64,000 bases of DNA from Boothiomyces macroporosus (Eukaryota; Chytridiomycota; Chytridiomycetes; Rhizophydiales; Terramycetaceae), in NCBI GenBank assembly GCA_027604185.1, contig JADGKB010000018.1, positions 103,497 to 167,496 of the forward strand. Direction: 5' to 3'. The notes under the pieces were generated by a model. It was not told the origin of the DNA. It searched no databases and saw only the letters and a program-made list of their open reading frames with translations. Shown here one piece after another: positions 31,575-43,798 of this stretch. The stretch's first letter is position 1, and the number at the start of each line of letters is the position of its first letter. Made by a program: the position numbers and the translations under genes.

Positions 31575-31582
31575 TATAAATA
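31575..31582 (-). promoter_or_regulatory. TATA-like element of the VDE-like gene
   Basis: TATAAATA on the + strand (TATTTATA on the coding strand), about 30 bp before the ATG at 31551. It supports that start over ATGs at 31563 and 31650. Confidence 0.45.
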
Positions 31583-31829
31583 GTAAAAGGAGGGGCCGCA
31601 GATGATTGTATTCCAGATTTAGTAGTATCATGATTCTGTGTAACATTCAAATGTTAAAAGTTGAGCAAGAGCTGGTTCAATCATCCGGCTGTAAAGACCC
31701 AACTACAAGCAAAGAATGATACCAACACCAGATCATTTGCGGTTCAACCCATTATACAAAAATCAAACAAGCATGATGTCTGTTCAAAAAAGGCTTGGCG
31801 TATGCAAAAGGATACATTCAAACACTTTA

Positions 31830-34481
31830 TTATACCAACTGATTCAAAATTGAATCATAGTGTACACCATAGACAGCTTTGTTATGCTTTGCAAAAATAG
31901 CAATCTTATTGGCAAGCATTTCCAATTCTTCATCTACGGTATCAAGACCGTTCTTGCCCAAAGAATCTCTTCTGAACTTGGATTCCATGGTAACCCGAAT
32001 AACCTTTTCAATTCTTCTGTTCAGCACATTGAATAATGGATCTTTATAAGACAGGGTCTTTTGAACCATTGAATTCAAGAGTTCGCATTGCTCTGGAGTC
32101 AATTCTTTCAACTTTTGGTCTCTTGTTGCAGATGTCATGCTTGAAAGGCTCGATACCAACTTTGTTTGTTTATGATACATAATGTTACAGGTTTCAATGA
32201 TTTCGTTTGCAAGAGATTCAACATTCGTGTCTGCTTGCTTCAAAAGCTTGAATAGTCTTGTGGACATTTCTCGAACTAGTTCATTCTCCAAGCGTAAATC
32301 AGCAACAATGTTCTTTGACAACATTACCATTGCAGAAACGATAGTAATTGCTTGGATTTCATTTTGATAGTCGAATAATCGTTTACCATCCATAATTAAG
32401 GTTTCGGCAAGAGTAGATTGCTCTACAGGAGTAGTAGAGAATAACAGTGAAAGAAGCGCATGGCTGAATACTTGTTCAAAGCGTAACTTGATTCCATTTT
32501 CAATATTTTCAGGGTTTCTTTCATCTTTAACTTGAGTCAAAGCTTGCACAGACTTTAGCAGCCACAACTTGGTTTTTTCCAAAGAAACGGTTTTTTGTTT
32601 CAGTGCTTGATTAAACTTGTTCTTTTCATATTCAACTGCTTGCTGTCTTAAATGAGGCTTGATTGATTGGAGACGGAAATTAGCCAAATCGAGCTTCATC
32701 ATCTCCAAAATTGCGACCATCTTGATTAAAATAGTTGACAATTGCGGTTCATTGTTCAATGCTCTGATTTCAGCATCTCTAATCGGAGCACAAAGTTTCA
32801 GCATCTTTTCCCCGACATATTTAATGACTGCCGAAAGATCAAATACTTGCTTTTCCATTTGATGAACCAAGTATTCTTTCTCTAGCACTTCCCCAACTTC
32901 TCGTGCTACTGCACCTTTTTCATCAACCATTCCAATTAATGCCTAATATTATACATCAACTACTTGTCTAATCTCCATCAGGATATTTAGTACATTCTTG
33001 TGATAAATCTTTTGATTCAGCTCTTCTTGAATCGCGTCTGCGTAAGCTTTCTTTGCAATTTCTTCGACTCTGGCTTCAAAAGGAGTCTTTTCTTTAGGTT
33101 TCAAACTGAATTCTGGATCAAGGATAAGCTCATGGGCTAATTGTTCATTACTAAACAAATCGCCAAATGAGCCCAAGTCTTTTTGAATTTCTTGCTCTGG
33201 TTCACTTACTAATGAATCTTGGTTTTGTGGCTGCTCAAACACATAGAACTCTACAGCGGACACAAACAGTTTCATTTCTTCCGGTTCAATCAACTTTGGT
33301 TCTTGATCTGTCAATGATTCGCGGAATTCCATCCTTGCACTTGCTAATCTTTGAATAGCTGCATCGCCAAACTTTTTGATTCTGTTCAAGTGTGTTTGTT
33401 GCTGTTCCTTGATAGCAGGTGCCCATTCATTTATAGCATCAATTTGATGGTGCACAGACACCCAAAGACGATCCAACTCCATAAAGTGTCTGATAATATC
33501 ATCAACAATCTTCATTGTATCTCTTGATTTCCAAGCTTCAAACGCTTCATAAAATTCAACAAAAGAGGCTAAAAATGTGTTACCCAAGGCTCCAATAACA
33601 TTTGAGTTTGCAGCAGCAATCCAATGTTCCATATCAGACAGAAGTTTATCAGCCAAAGCAGCGATATCTTCTTCTTGAGCATCCATATTTTGCAGAGTTT
33701 CTGACGGATAACAAGCGATCAAATATGCGCTTAAAAGCACCCTAGCTGGATTGTTCCACTTTTTAGGTTTCTTGATTGACATCTTCTTTGCACGCAGCAG
33801 CAAAAAGTTTGTAGCTTTGATCAAAATCGCGGATTGTATCCTGGAAACCAATGCGTCAAAGGACATTTTGCTAGCCTTTTTCTTTGTCAATCCTACTTTT
33901 CTGTAGACCTTTGCCAATGGAACAAACTTTACCCTTCTCCACCAATGTTGGATTACTTGAGCCGATTCATCCTGCACTGCTAGAGACTCCTGCAATTCCC
34001 ATGATTGGCTGTCCAGTAATCTAGATCTTGGAATTTCTTGTAACCTTTTCCTTCTGAATTCAGAAATTCTTAGTCGAGTGTCAATTGCATTCTTTAAAAT
34101 CGCCTTGTCTTCAATGGACCTTTGGAGTTGTGTTCTAGCAATTTCCTGAGCCCTCTTGACCTGCTTTCCATGAAAGGCAACTGATTTATCTAGACGAGTT
34201 TGACGTTTCTGATTAGCTGATTCCATAGTCTGTTCAATCATTGATAATTTAGTTTCCCTGTTTTTTGACATTTTGGATTTATGCACATCGACTACTTTTT
34301 TTACATGAGCTGTTCGGTTCGACAACTTTTCCCTCCTAGCAGCTAGAAATGCCTCATGGCGAGCTAATCCGTCACTTACATCAGAAGTAGGGCGGGACTT
34401 TAGTCTCTTTTCTACATGCTTTGGTTTGCGGGAGCGTTTGACGAGCGGTGAAGCATCGATCGTAAAAAATGTTGATTCCAT
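31830..34481 (-). CDS. T-complex protein 11 (TCP11/SOK1-like)
   Basis: An 876-residue protein with one 21-nt intron at 32943-32963 that joins LMEIRQ to ALIGMVDEKG. The N-terminal 200 residues are basic and coiled-coil-like (VHKSKMSKNRETKLSMIEQ). The TCP11 domain follows (NPARVLLSAYLIACYPSETL onward) and extends to the C-terminus. Yeast Sok1 and mammalian TCP11 modulate cAMP/PKA signalling; mammalian TCP11 acts in sperm. The ATG at 34481 begins a sensible N-terminus (MESTFFTIDASPLVKRSRK); an ATG at 34565 would add 28 residues and cannot be excluded. The TAA stop is followed directly by AATAAA. Confidence 0.88.
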
Positions 34482-35054
34482 GTTAAAGTTAATTTCAAAA
34501 AAGGAAAAATTGGACCATCGATTGTGTGACAAGCCATGCCCGTGCGGTTTGTTTTGATGTTTCATCTTGATCTGCGTGAAAAGATTTTTGAGGACAATGC
34601 AAGCGATGACTCGTTAAAAAGAATGATTTAGAACCTTGAAAAATGCTACCTCGTAAGAGTGGATTTATCCGTCGGCTTTTCCAAGCTAGAGCAATCATCT
34701 TTTACCTGTATTGTTTATTTGTGGTTCTGCTGACTCTCCACGAAACATTTCAAGAAGGCTGCTTTGTTTCAGTATTATCACATGCCAGATGTCAAACATT
34801 TAGGGTTAAGGCAAATTATGTAAGATTGACTTTGGCAGTTCTTTGAAGAAATGCTTTGAATCAATTAAAAAGTCCAAGTTGCCTCTGCTCTAGACTTTAT
34901 TCTTCAAATTTTCCAATTGGTCAGTTTGTTTTAGGTTATTCGATATTTTATTGGCATGAGATAACGCAAGATGCGGGCTAAATCAATCATAAAATAGAGG
35001 TGCTAGTTAATTCCAAAAAGAATAGTATTATATTTGTCGAATAAAGCTAACAGA
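34482..35054. other. Intergenic region with a possible small membrane ORF
   Basis: Upstream of the TCP11 gene, an ATG at 34643 on the + strand opens 67 codons with a basic start (MLPRKSGFIRRLFQAR) and one hydrophobic helix (AIIFYLYCLFVVLLTL), ending at 34846. It could be a small membrane or mitochondrial protein, but it is divergent from and close to the TCP11 start and has no recognised relative. It is held as tentative. Confidence 0.3.
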
Positions 35055-36655
35055 TTACTGTTCTGATAATATTCCAAAGGCGTTATCCTTTAGATAGCCT
35101 AAACAAGATTGGATGTCAAGTGAATCTGCCCTGTAGCCAATGTATCCATCAGGTCGAACAAGTAAAACAGCAGTATTCTGAACTTGAAAGTCCTTGTAAT
35201 GTTCTTCTTTGGCTACTTTCACCATGCCAACCACACCTGTTCTTTTCAACTCATTTGTAAATTTATCGTCCTTTGAGCCAAAGATAACAGCAGTGTAACC
35301 CTTAATTGCTGATGGCGACAACCCCAGTTTTTTGAACAGCATTGGCGACAACTGTCTTCCGGCAAGTATTGTTGTAGCAGTAGATTTCCCGTAATTTAAA
35401 GTCAAATCTCCTCCGTACTGAATTGAAGTTAATGCTCCGATTCTAGTTCGCTTTGCTTTGAAACCAGGAACAAAATTAACAAATGTATACATTGCAATAT
35501 TGCGAATATACTTGGCAATTCCAGTTAGTTCAGCTGAATCTTGCTGTTGTTGCAATGATTTGATTAATCGCTCTCCTTCTTTCCTTCTTTCAAGGGCATA
35601 TGTTTTCAACAGTTCTGGAGAAGCAAGGTTGTTAATTACAAAAGCGAGTTTCCACCCAATATTCACTGCTTCGTGAACCCCATAGTTCAATCCAAGACCA
35701 GCTGATGGTGAACTATATTAGCATTATTGTACCTAGAGTGACCAGCATCACCAGCCAAGAAAATTCTATTGTCATTGGAGTATTTGTCAGCTAATCTGTG
35801 ATGAACTCTGAACCTGGTTGTCCAAACAACTTCTTTAGCTTTGAATTCAACGTTGAATCTCTCTTGAATCAATTTTTCAATTTCTTCCAGTGGGATTGGA
35901 AGAAGATATGGAAGACCATGAGAATCCAATTCCTTAGTTACGTATCCTCGTTCTTCTTCTTCAGATAAATCCAGTGCAATTGCCATGGTGTTATCAGGAA
36001 GCCCAAGCATGTATCCAACTCCTTTGCTGGAATAAAACAATCCAAGATCAATGCCAGAAGGTAATTTGGAATCAGTAGAACAATGAATACCAACAGAGCC
36101 ATGCTTTAGGGTCGTTCCTGTGTACCCAATCCCCAACTCCTTTCTTACTCTGGATTTGGCTCCATCACACGCCACCATGTAATCCACCTTGATTTCCTGT
36201 CCGTTTGACAAAGCAACTTGAATATAATCACCCAAATCTTTAAATGACTCGAGAGCAACACCTCTGGTTAATTGAACCCCACGAGCTTTCAAGTAGGTGG
36301 TCAATTCCAGTTCTGTCTTCCATTGCTCAACATTGCAAAAGAATGGATAATCCGTTAGCCTCTTTAGTTCCGCACCAAATTCAATTGACGTGAATTTGTA
36401 GTTTTCAGAGTGAAAATTCACACAGGTCCATCGAGTCCCTTGTTCTGATAGCCGTTTGCCAACTCCATCGTAAAGATCAAGCAATTCCATGGTTCTTGGC
36501 ACCAAACTTGTTCCTTTGGTCAGCTTTTGTGGTTCATCCAAGCTGTCAATAATAAGAAATTCGGATGCATCAACTCCTTGTCGTGCAAGTTCAGCAGCAA
36601 CGGTCAAACCAGTAGGCCCTGCACCAACTATTAAGGCTTTATATTGAGATTTCAT
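35055..36655 (-). CDS. FAD-dependent aromatic monooxygenase-like protein 1
   Basis: A 526-residue flavoprotein of the PHBH/phenol-hydroxylase class, which hydroxylates aromatic substrates using FAD, NAD(P)H and O2. It has the FAD Rossmann motif IVGAGPTGLTVAAELARQG (GxGxxG), the middle DGAKSRVRKELG motif and the GD motif FLAGDAGHSRSPSAGLGLNY (split by a 20-nt intron at 35713-35732), plus a thioredoxin-like C-terminal domain. It is a tandem paralogue of the gene at 37084-38706, with the intron at the same codon. The substrate cannot be read from the sequence. A 23-bp minisatellite lies in its upstream region. Confidence 0.9.
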
Positions 36656-36889
36656 TTGTGCGATTCAGATTTCATCTGGCTTTAAATAGTAATACACAAG
36701 AACGGCAGCAACGTAACTCGTTTTCGGCTTGGCCGATATTGGTGGGGGTAAATTTCGGGAGGCGCCAGATTTTTATCCGACAGCAATGTTTTGAAAGTAC
36801 TATAAAGATGTTGTAGTTCAATAGGTAATTCCCAACTGGAAATGTTATTCTTTGGTCAAATCTCTTGATATCTGTTTTCCTTATCGTAA

Positions 36890-37004
36890 GAACACACTGT
36901 GCGAGCTTACTGGAACACATTGTACGAGCTTACTGGAACACACTGTGCGAGCTTACTGGAACACATTGTACGAGCTTACTGCAACACATTGTGCGAGCTT
37001 ACTG
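36890..37004. repeat. 23-bp minisatellite, five copies
   Basis: Five head-to-tail 23-bp units between the two monooxygenase genes. The unit is gaacacactgtgcgagctta followed by ctg. Odd and even units alternate at two sites (CACTGTG / CATTGTA), suggesting a 46-bp higher-order duplication. The unit phase: 36890, 36913, 36936, 36959, 36982. It lies about 235 bp upstream of the monooxygenase 1 start and could affect its promoter. Confidence 0.9.
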
Positions 37005-37083
37005 CAATTAGGTAGAAACAGTTGGGCTTCCCTAGGAAGATGAATTAGCCCGTTAGTTATTCAATAAATTGTGTTTATTTGCT

Positions 37084-38706
37084 CTATAATTCTGCTAGTA
37101 TCGCGGCAGAGTTCAACTTCAAGTAATTCAAACATACTTGAGCATTAACAGACTCTGAGCGCAAACCGATATGCCCATCTGGCCGGATAATGAGCAATTC
37201 AGGTTTCGATACTTCAAATTCTCTGGCCAACTTTGAATCACCCGCAATCACATTTCCAATCAAACCAGTAGACTTCAAGTGGGGTTCCAAGTTTGAAGGG
37301 TCTTTTCCAAATACAATAACAGTGTATCCTTTTGTTTTCCCATCAAAGCCCAGCGCTTTCAGTAGCTGATTTGGAACATGTCTTCCTGGAGCCATTCTCT
37401 TTAATTCGGTTTTTGTCGATTTGGCTGTCAAAGTACTTTGATAGTGAACATCCATCAAAGATCCAGTGGTATTGTTCTGACCAATAATTTCAGGGTACAC
37501 CTTGTACAGTTTGGAAACCAAAGCGACACCAAAATTTCTAATATAACGAGCAAACCCTTTCATATCTCCAAGATCTTGTTGCCCTTGGAGGAACTTTATC
37601 ATTTTTTTGATTTCCTTTACTCTTTCAGTGTCATAAGTTTCCAATATCGAAGGATTTGTTAGGTTGAGCATTGTAAATGCCAACTTCCAGCCCAAATTGG
37701 ACGCTTCATAAATACCAATATTTAATCCCAAGCCAGCAGAAGGCGAACTAGGTTACTTGTAACTACCTTGAATGGGCTGCATCTCCAACTAAAAATACTC
37801 TGTTCGCAACAGAGTACTTTTCTACGAATCTATGATGGACTCTGTAGCGAGTTTCCCAATCTACTTGTTTCACAGATACTTTAAAGCCTAATCTATTGTG
37901 GAACAACTCTACAGCTTTCTCAGTTGGAATGGGTAGCATTTTCTTTTGGCCATAAGCGTCAGTCTCGTCTGAAATGTATGGGGTTTCCTCTTCCTCTGTC
38001 AAATCCATGCCCAAAACATACACGCCATTTGCCATTTCCATCATGTAAGCAATGCCTTTTTCAGAATAGTACATATGCAAATTCCTATCAATTGGAACCT
38101 TCCCGTCTGTAGTGAAATGAAGACCCACTGAGCCTGATGTTAATTTGATTTACCATTTTTAAGAGAAGTTCCATCGTATTTGAGTCCAAGTGATTTTCTA
38201 ATTTTGGATTTGGCACCATCACATGCAACCAAATACTCTACTTTTAAAGATGAACCATTGGATAGCAGGACTTGAACATGATCCTCTTTGATTTCAAATG
38301 ATTCCAAAGATATACCTCTGTTGATGTTCACACCGTGGGATTTTAAATAGTTGGTCAACTGTAATTCAGTTTTCCATTGTGGGACGTTGTACATGCGATG
38401 ATATTCAGATTGCTTTTCCATTGCTTTACGGACATCGAGAGAAGCAAAATACTGATTCTCTGCATAGAACCTGACTTCTGACCAACCAGCTTCATTTTCC
38501 ACAAGTTTAGCTCCTAAATCATCATAGTAATCCAGTAGTTCCAGTGTCCTAGGAAGAATATTGATCCCTTTGTTTGCTTTAACTGATTCCAAGTTGGTGT
38601 CAATCAAAAGAAATTCTTTTGGATCCACGCCTTGACGAACCAATTCAGCAGCGCAAGCGAGTCCACATGGACCAGCACCAACAATCAGAGTTTTGTACTC
38701 TTGCAT
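37084..38706 (-). CDS. FAD-dependent aromatic monooxygenase-like protein 2
   Basis: A 527-residue tandem paralogue of the gene at 35055-36655, with LIVGAGPCGLACAAELVRQG, DGAKSKIRKSLG and FLVGDAAHSRSPSAGLGLN. Two introns: 38134-38153 (20 nt) and 37748-37766 (19 nt). The second is at the same site as the single intron of its paralogue, so either gene 1 lost the first or gene 2 gained it. The ATG at 38706 is used; the longer frame begins at GTG. It is divergent from 7TM gene D (241 bp between starts). AATAAA lies 4 nt after the TAG. Confidence 0.9.
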
Positions 38707-38927
38707 TAATAAAATTGAAACAAAAAGCACAGACTATCAGGCCCAAAAGGTCTCAGCCAAATCGGGGAATCCGGGATCTTGGCACAAATCTCATCTACAA
38801 AATCAGCTTCAATCAACTGGAAGTAAAATGTTGGATTTCTTTCCCACTACTTTGTTCTTGTTTTTCAATCCCTAGTTAATGTTAGAAATGTAAAATTCTA
38901 CAGAAATATTGTTGGCAATTTACTTGG

Positions 38928-38933
38928 TGACGT
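38928..38933 (+). promoter_or_regulatory. TGACGT element before 7TM gene D
   Basis: TGACGTAT begins 20 bp before the ATG at 38948. It is one of seven TGACGT sites close to starts of this family. Confidence 0.35.
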
Positions 38934-38947
38934 ATACGCTTTTCAAT

Positions 38948-40411
38948 ATGGGTAGTGTATTTCAAAGCGCATGGCTGCAAGACACTTGCTACGGTCCTCC
39001 AAATTCGATGATGATATTCTCAAAAAACAACCCATCACCACTTTACAATTTTGAGAATACGGATAGTCCAGTACCACTGTGTGGGAACGATCCTTTTCAT
39101 ATACCAGTAGGCTGTTGCCTAGCATCAATAGATCTACAAATGACGCTAAATTACCAATCGTTCACAAGGCACTACTTGACAGATTCCTGGACTGTCCAAA
39201 ACTCTCCTCCAGTAACTGCAAATAATTACTTGTACTGCCAGTTGACAAATGTGGGCTCTACCAATAGTTGGCTGTACACACAAGCATTTATATTAAATTC
39301 TAATACTTGTACTGAAGGAATACTATGTAGCAATGAAGACTTGTACATTTTCAACAGGTCAGACTGTTCTGGTCCCTACGAGCACTTTACAATTTCAACA
39401 ACAGAGTCGACAGTCAACTCTAGCTTTTTGACGACATTAAAGGTTAAAAATACCATTATTGAATCTGGTCAATTAAATTTCAGATGGACCGCTTACACTC
39501 CTGGCTGGGAACTAGTACCTACACACAAGTGCCCTATGGAAATAATAGCCTTAATTGCTTATATACTATCAGTTTCAGGCTCGTTTATTGTGTCTTTATA
39601 TTATTTCCGCGAATACCATTTGGAACGCGGAACCAAAAACCTTTATTTATCCATCACTCAAATGTCGTGGGCGTTGTACTCGGGGTTCTACTGGGTTTAT
39701 ATATACTACATCTTTCCGTCGGCCAACAGTTTATTCATATTCGAGTTCATATCTTGTGTTCCAGAAGTAGCGACTTTGTCAACAGCAATTATCAGTTCAT
39801 TCACACTAATGGAAATAATCAAACCCAAATCCCGACAAATTATTCACACTGCATTGATTACCTTCCTATGTGTGCTCTACGTTGCTCTCTGCTTTCCGTG
39901 GTACATTAGGATTCTCATTGAATTTTTCGATTATGAATTAGGGTTCCTGATATACAGCATTACTTATCAAATCCATTCGATCTGGATTGTATTTGTGTTT
40001 ATATTTGATGCCATACCAAACTTGGCGCTGCTGCTCTTCATTAAATCATACTATCATCAAACAGATCAAAATTTGTTGACTATCTATCAACTAAATTCCA
40101 GACTGTTTTACTTGATTGCAGTCCAGCTAAGCAATACATTATTGTATGCCATACTGTCTTTGATTCAAAACCGCACTGATTGGGTAGGCTCAGATCGCAA
40201 TTTCCTCGCTATTAATGGGATCAATCAATTAATCTATATGATACACTCAGTGACTATTGTATGGATATACAACGAGATGAAGGTTATTGCTCAAAGAGTG
40301 ATTTCAATGAAGACGATTCAGAAATACGAATTCAAGGACAAGGAGCAAGAAAGGGCCGTGGTGAACCACTATATATACGGTATCACATCAAAGGAAAAGA
40401 ATTCTAAATAG
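38948..40411 (+). CDS. 7TM protein D, Cys-rich ectodomain family
   Basis: A 487-residue intronless member intermediate between the A-C and H-I subgroups. The ectodomain has FQSAWLQDTCYGPP, PLCGNDP, VGCCLASIDL, YCQ and VPTHKCPMEII. Seven helices start at about residue 198; helix 5 has FDAIPNLALLL, and GSDRNFLAINGINQ precedes helix 7, followed by YNEMKVIAQRV. The frame is open upstream of the ATG and reads a hydrophobic stretch (AIYLVTYTLF), but no in-frame ATG is present there, so a signal peptide would need an unseen exon. A receptor-like role is inferred. Confidence 0.78.
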   Translation: MGSVFQSAWLQDTCYGPPNSMMIFSKNNPSPLYNFENTDSPVPLCGNDPFHIPVGCCLASIDLQMTLNYQSFTRHYLTDSWTVQNSPPVTANNYLYCQLTNVGSTNSWLYTQAFILNSNTCTEGILCSNEDLYIFNRSDCSGPYEHFTISTTESTVNSSFLTTLKVKNTIIESGQLNFRWTAYTPGWELVPTHKCPMEIIALIAYILSVSGSFIVSLYYFREYHLERGTKNLYLSITQMSWALYSGFYWVYIYYIFPSANSLFIFEFISCVPEVATLSTAIISSFTLMEIIKPKSRQIIHTALITFLCVLYVALCFPWYIRILIEFFDYELGFLIYSITYQIHSIWIVFVFIFDAIPNLALLLFIKSYYHQTDQNLLTIYQLNSRLFYLIAVQLSNTLLYAILSLIQNRTDWVGSDRNFLAINGINQLIYMIHSVTIVWIYNEMKVIAQRVISMKTIQKYEFKDKEQERAVVNHYIYGITSKEKNSK

Positions 40412-40605
40412 TCGTAATAAACGTGTACTTTCAATTCGAATTCTATTTGCAGTAAGCATATTCTTGACTCAACTTATCCGCTAACCCAAGATCTCTTCTA
40501 GGTTTCCTACACAGCAAACCCTATATAAGGTTTACCAAACCTAAATTGTACCGAAATTTAAAAATTTCTAATCTCTCAAATCCACATTCGATCCCATTGA
40601 ACGAA

Positions 40606-42235
40606 ATGGATGTTGAATCACAACTTGCACATGACGAAGGAGATCGCCTTATCCAGGAAGAAAATAGAAATCCCACAGAGAACCTTACGGTCTGGGGAGT
40701 CCACGTTTCATTCCCAAAAGCGCAGCGGTTCTCTGTGATCCTATTCACTTCAATTATTATATTCTTTACAGTAGTAGTTGGATTCTTAATTGGAATTCTT
40801 ATTCCTAGAATGAAAGCAAATCCTAAACCAAAGAATGTAATCTTGATGATCAGTGATGGGTTTGGGCCAGCTTCACAAACTATGGCTAGAAATTACTATC
40901 AATATATCAACAAATTACCAAATGGGACCATGCTGCCTCTGGATGAAATACTGGTTGGATCATCTCGCACTAGAAGCGGATCAAGTCTTGTAACAGATAG
41001 CGCAGCTGGTGCTACTGCATTCGCATGTGGATTAAAGGTAGTTTTTACTTTATACAGTCTTATAACGGAGCTATCGGTGTTGACTTGAGCGGTAAACCTT
41101 GTGGAACTGTTTTGGAAGCTGCCAAAGAAATTGGGTATTACACTGGATTGGTGGCTACATCAAGAATCACCCATGCTACTCCTGCATCGTTTGCTGCTCA
41201 TGTCGTCGGAAGAGAGGATGAAGTAATCTATCCTTAATATAGGCTGCAATTGCATTACAAGAAATTGGAGATTATACCTTGGGAAGAAGAGTTGATTTGT
41301 TATTTGGAGGCGGAAAGTGTTATTTCTTGCCAAATTCAAGTACGGGAAGTTGTAGAAATGATAGTATTGATGTTCTTGCAAAAGCAAGTTCTGCTGGATG
41401 GAATATCGGAAATGGCATGGAAGAATTCAAGAATTTGAAATCAAATCAGTTGCCAACGCTAAGTCTATTTGCTCTCGATCATATGAGTTATGATATTGAT
41501 AGAGATGAAACCACGCAGCCAGCTCTATCAGAAATGGCAGAAAAGGCATTAGAATTATTGGGAACCGCTGCAAGAAACAATAACAAGGGCTTCTTTTTGA
41601 TGATTGAAGGAAGTAGAATTGATATGGCTGCTCACTCTAATGACCCAGCCACCCATGTTCATGATATTCTAGCTTACAACAATGCAGTTGCCAAAGTAAA
41701 AGAATATTGCAAACGTAACCCAGACACTGTCATGATTTCTGTTTCCGATCATGAAACTGGTGGTTTCTCTGTTGGACATCAGCTTGGTGCCGCATATCCT
41801 GGTAATGAAAATTTAACGGTAGAATATTTATGGTATCCAGAACAATTGACTACTGTTTTGCACTCTGGAGAATATATTGCCAAACAATTACTGACCCAAA
41901 CTGTACTAACACGCAAAGATTTTATCCAAGATATTATTTTCAAGAAGTGGATGGGGATTGCAAGTCCTAATGTCGATGATGTTAATTACTTGCTCAACAC
42001 TTCTATTACTGCGACTGAAATTGAATACAAAATTGGACAGATTAAGAGCGATCTTGCTGGATTGGGATGGGCTACTCATGGTCACTCGGCAGTTGATGTC
42101 AATTTGTACGCATATGGCCCTAGGGCTGACGAGTTGAGAGGAAATCATGAAAACACTGATATTGGTCATTTTATCATCCGCAGCTTGGGCTTGAAATTGA
42201 CTCCTCTAACAGATAAACTAGCAAATCTTTTTTAA
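40606..42235 (+). CDS. Vacuolar-type alkaline phosphatase (PHO8-like)
   Basis: A 529-residue type II membrane protein: a cytosolic tail of about 46 residues, one helix (FSVILFTSIIIFFTVVVGFL), then a lumenal alkaline phosphatase domain. Visible active-site parts: MISDGFGPASQ, VTDSAAGATAFACG (Ser nucleophile in DSAAGAT), HATPASFAAHV, FFLMIEGSRIDMAAH, VSDHETGG and the late His in ATHGHSAVDV. Introns at 41038-41057 and 41223-41242 (20 nt each) are required. The ATG at 40606 is the first in frame; the upstream extension starts at TTG. In yeast Pho8 acts in the vacuole on phosphomonoesters. The TAA stop overlaps AATAAA. Confidence 0.95.
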
Positions 42236-42268
42236 ATAAAGCATTTGTCGAGAATTTTCACCTCAAAA

Positions 42269-43483
42269 ATGGAAGTCGTAAAAATCAATCACGACGGGCT
42301 TTTGGCGTTGGAACAACCGCTTATAAAAGTGATTACAAAGTAACCGCTAGGTGCCGTTAGAACGCTTGAAGCGCTCCTTTAGAAGCTCACAAAAAGTAAT
42401 CGAGAAGGAAATTTCATCACTCGTCAACAAATTAAACGATATCTGCGCGTCGCCAGAAATAGATCAACAGGCGCTAAAGGATCTTGCAGGAAGGCTCAAA
42501 CTGCTTAAAGCGAAACTTGCAGAGTTACGGAAAGAAGAACAAGAAAGTATCCGAATTACAAAAGTACGACTGGATTACTTGAATTCTCTTGTAAAAATCA
42601 CAAACGTTGATTCTGATGAATATGTAAGATGGAGTACAATCCGGCTGAATACAATGCTGGTTGATTATTTATCACGTCACGGATTAAATGAATCTGCCAC
42701 TAAATTATCTAAAGACTGTATGATTGAAGATCTAGTTGACCTTGAATTATTCAAACAAGCACAGAAGATCCAGGACTCATTAGCGAGACATTCTTGCACT
42801 GAAGCGCTGCAGTGGTGCAACGAAAACAAGAGCAGTTTAAAGAAAATTAAGAGCCCGTTAGAGTTTAATCTGAGGCTGCAAGAATATATAGAACTGGTTA
42901 GAGAAGGTAAAATTCCTACTGCGATTCAATATGTTCGCAAGTACTTGACACCTTGGTCGGATTTGTACTTGAAGGAAATTCAACAAGCGATGGGGTTACT
43001 CGCGTTCAATAGCACTACCAAATGCAGCAATTATAGACAGCTGTATGACCAAAAGCGATGGAATTTCTTGATTAATAGCTTCCAAATGGATAATTTCACA
43101 TTGAATAATTTGACAAAGCAGCCAATGTTGAATCTAACCCTCCAAGCTGGCTTGACTGCCTTGAAAACCCATTCTTGTTACCAAAGCGACGGAAAGAATA
43201 TCAACTGCCCGGTGTGCTCTAGTGAATCGTTTGGAAAATTGGCTCCAATGCTTCCGTATTCCCACCACGTTAATTCTTCGCTAGTTTGTAGATTAAGCGG
43301 GAAAATAATGGATGAAAGTAATCCCCCATTAGTCTTACCTAACGGCTACGTGTACTCGGCAATGGTATTTTAATTTAATATTAGGCATTAAAAGAAATGC
43401 AAGAGAGGGATGGATATATTATTTGCCCCAGGTCTGGTGCTACATATACACTAATGGATACACGTAAAGCTTTTATCTCGTAA
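42269..43483 (+). CDS. FYV10: GID/CTLH E3 ligase subunit (FYV10/MAEA-like)
   Basis: A 390-residue protein with the LisH-CTLH-CRA-RING order of the catalytic-module subunit Gid9/MAEA, which pairs with RMD5 in the GID ubiquitin ligase that degrades gluconeogenic enzymes in yeast. LisH is at about 100-130 (LVDYLSRHGLNESATKL), CTLH at about 150-205, CRA follows, and a C-terminal degenerate RING has CPVCSS, SHHVNSSLVCRLSGKIMDES and YIICPRSGATY. Introns: 42329-42350 (22 nt) and 43365-43384 (20 nt). The first exon (MEVVKINHDGLLALEQPLIK) is needed to give the expected N-terminus. The stop TAA overlaps AATAAA. Confidence 0.93.
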
Positions 43484-43798
43484 ATAAACAATTTCTTGTC
43501 CTATATCCAATATTAATATCATTATGCTTACGGTATGATGAAATACTCTAAGCACATGAATTTTGCAATAACTCAATGATACTCATTGCAAAGCAATCAT
43601 TGTTCGAACGGTAAAGTTTCGTTAGACCAAGATTGTATTGATGGAAGTTTGTGTTGTTATAAAGAAACAAATTCCTTAGCAATGTAAAGATGGTTTAAGG
43701 ATGGTTTGAAGGGTAGCAGGAGATTCCTATTCCAAACACCTCACGCCACTCTCCAAGATTCTTTGATTTTCTTTTTCAAGTAAAATTTATAAGTTGAA
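43484..43798. other. Gene-free region
   Basis: About 315 bp between FYV10 and the P-loop gene. No coding region, RNA gene or repeat is supported. Confidence 0.45.

Noticed and set aside
38829..38947. Upstream hydrophobic exon for 7TM gene D
   Set aside because: An ATG at 38829 opens a hydrophobic 15-codon frame, but no GT-AG interval of 18-22 nt joins it in frame to the gene.
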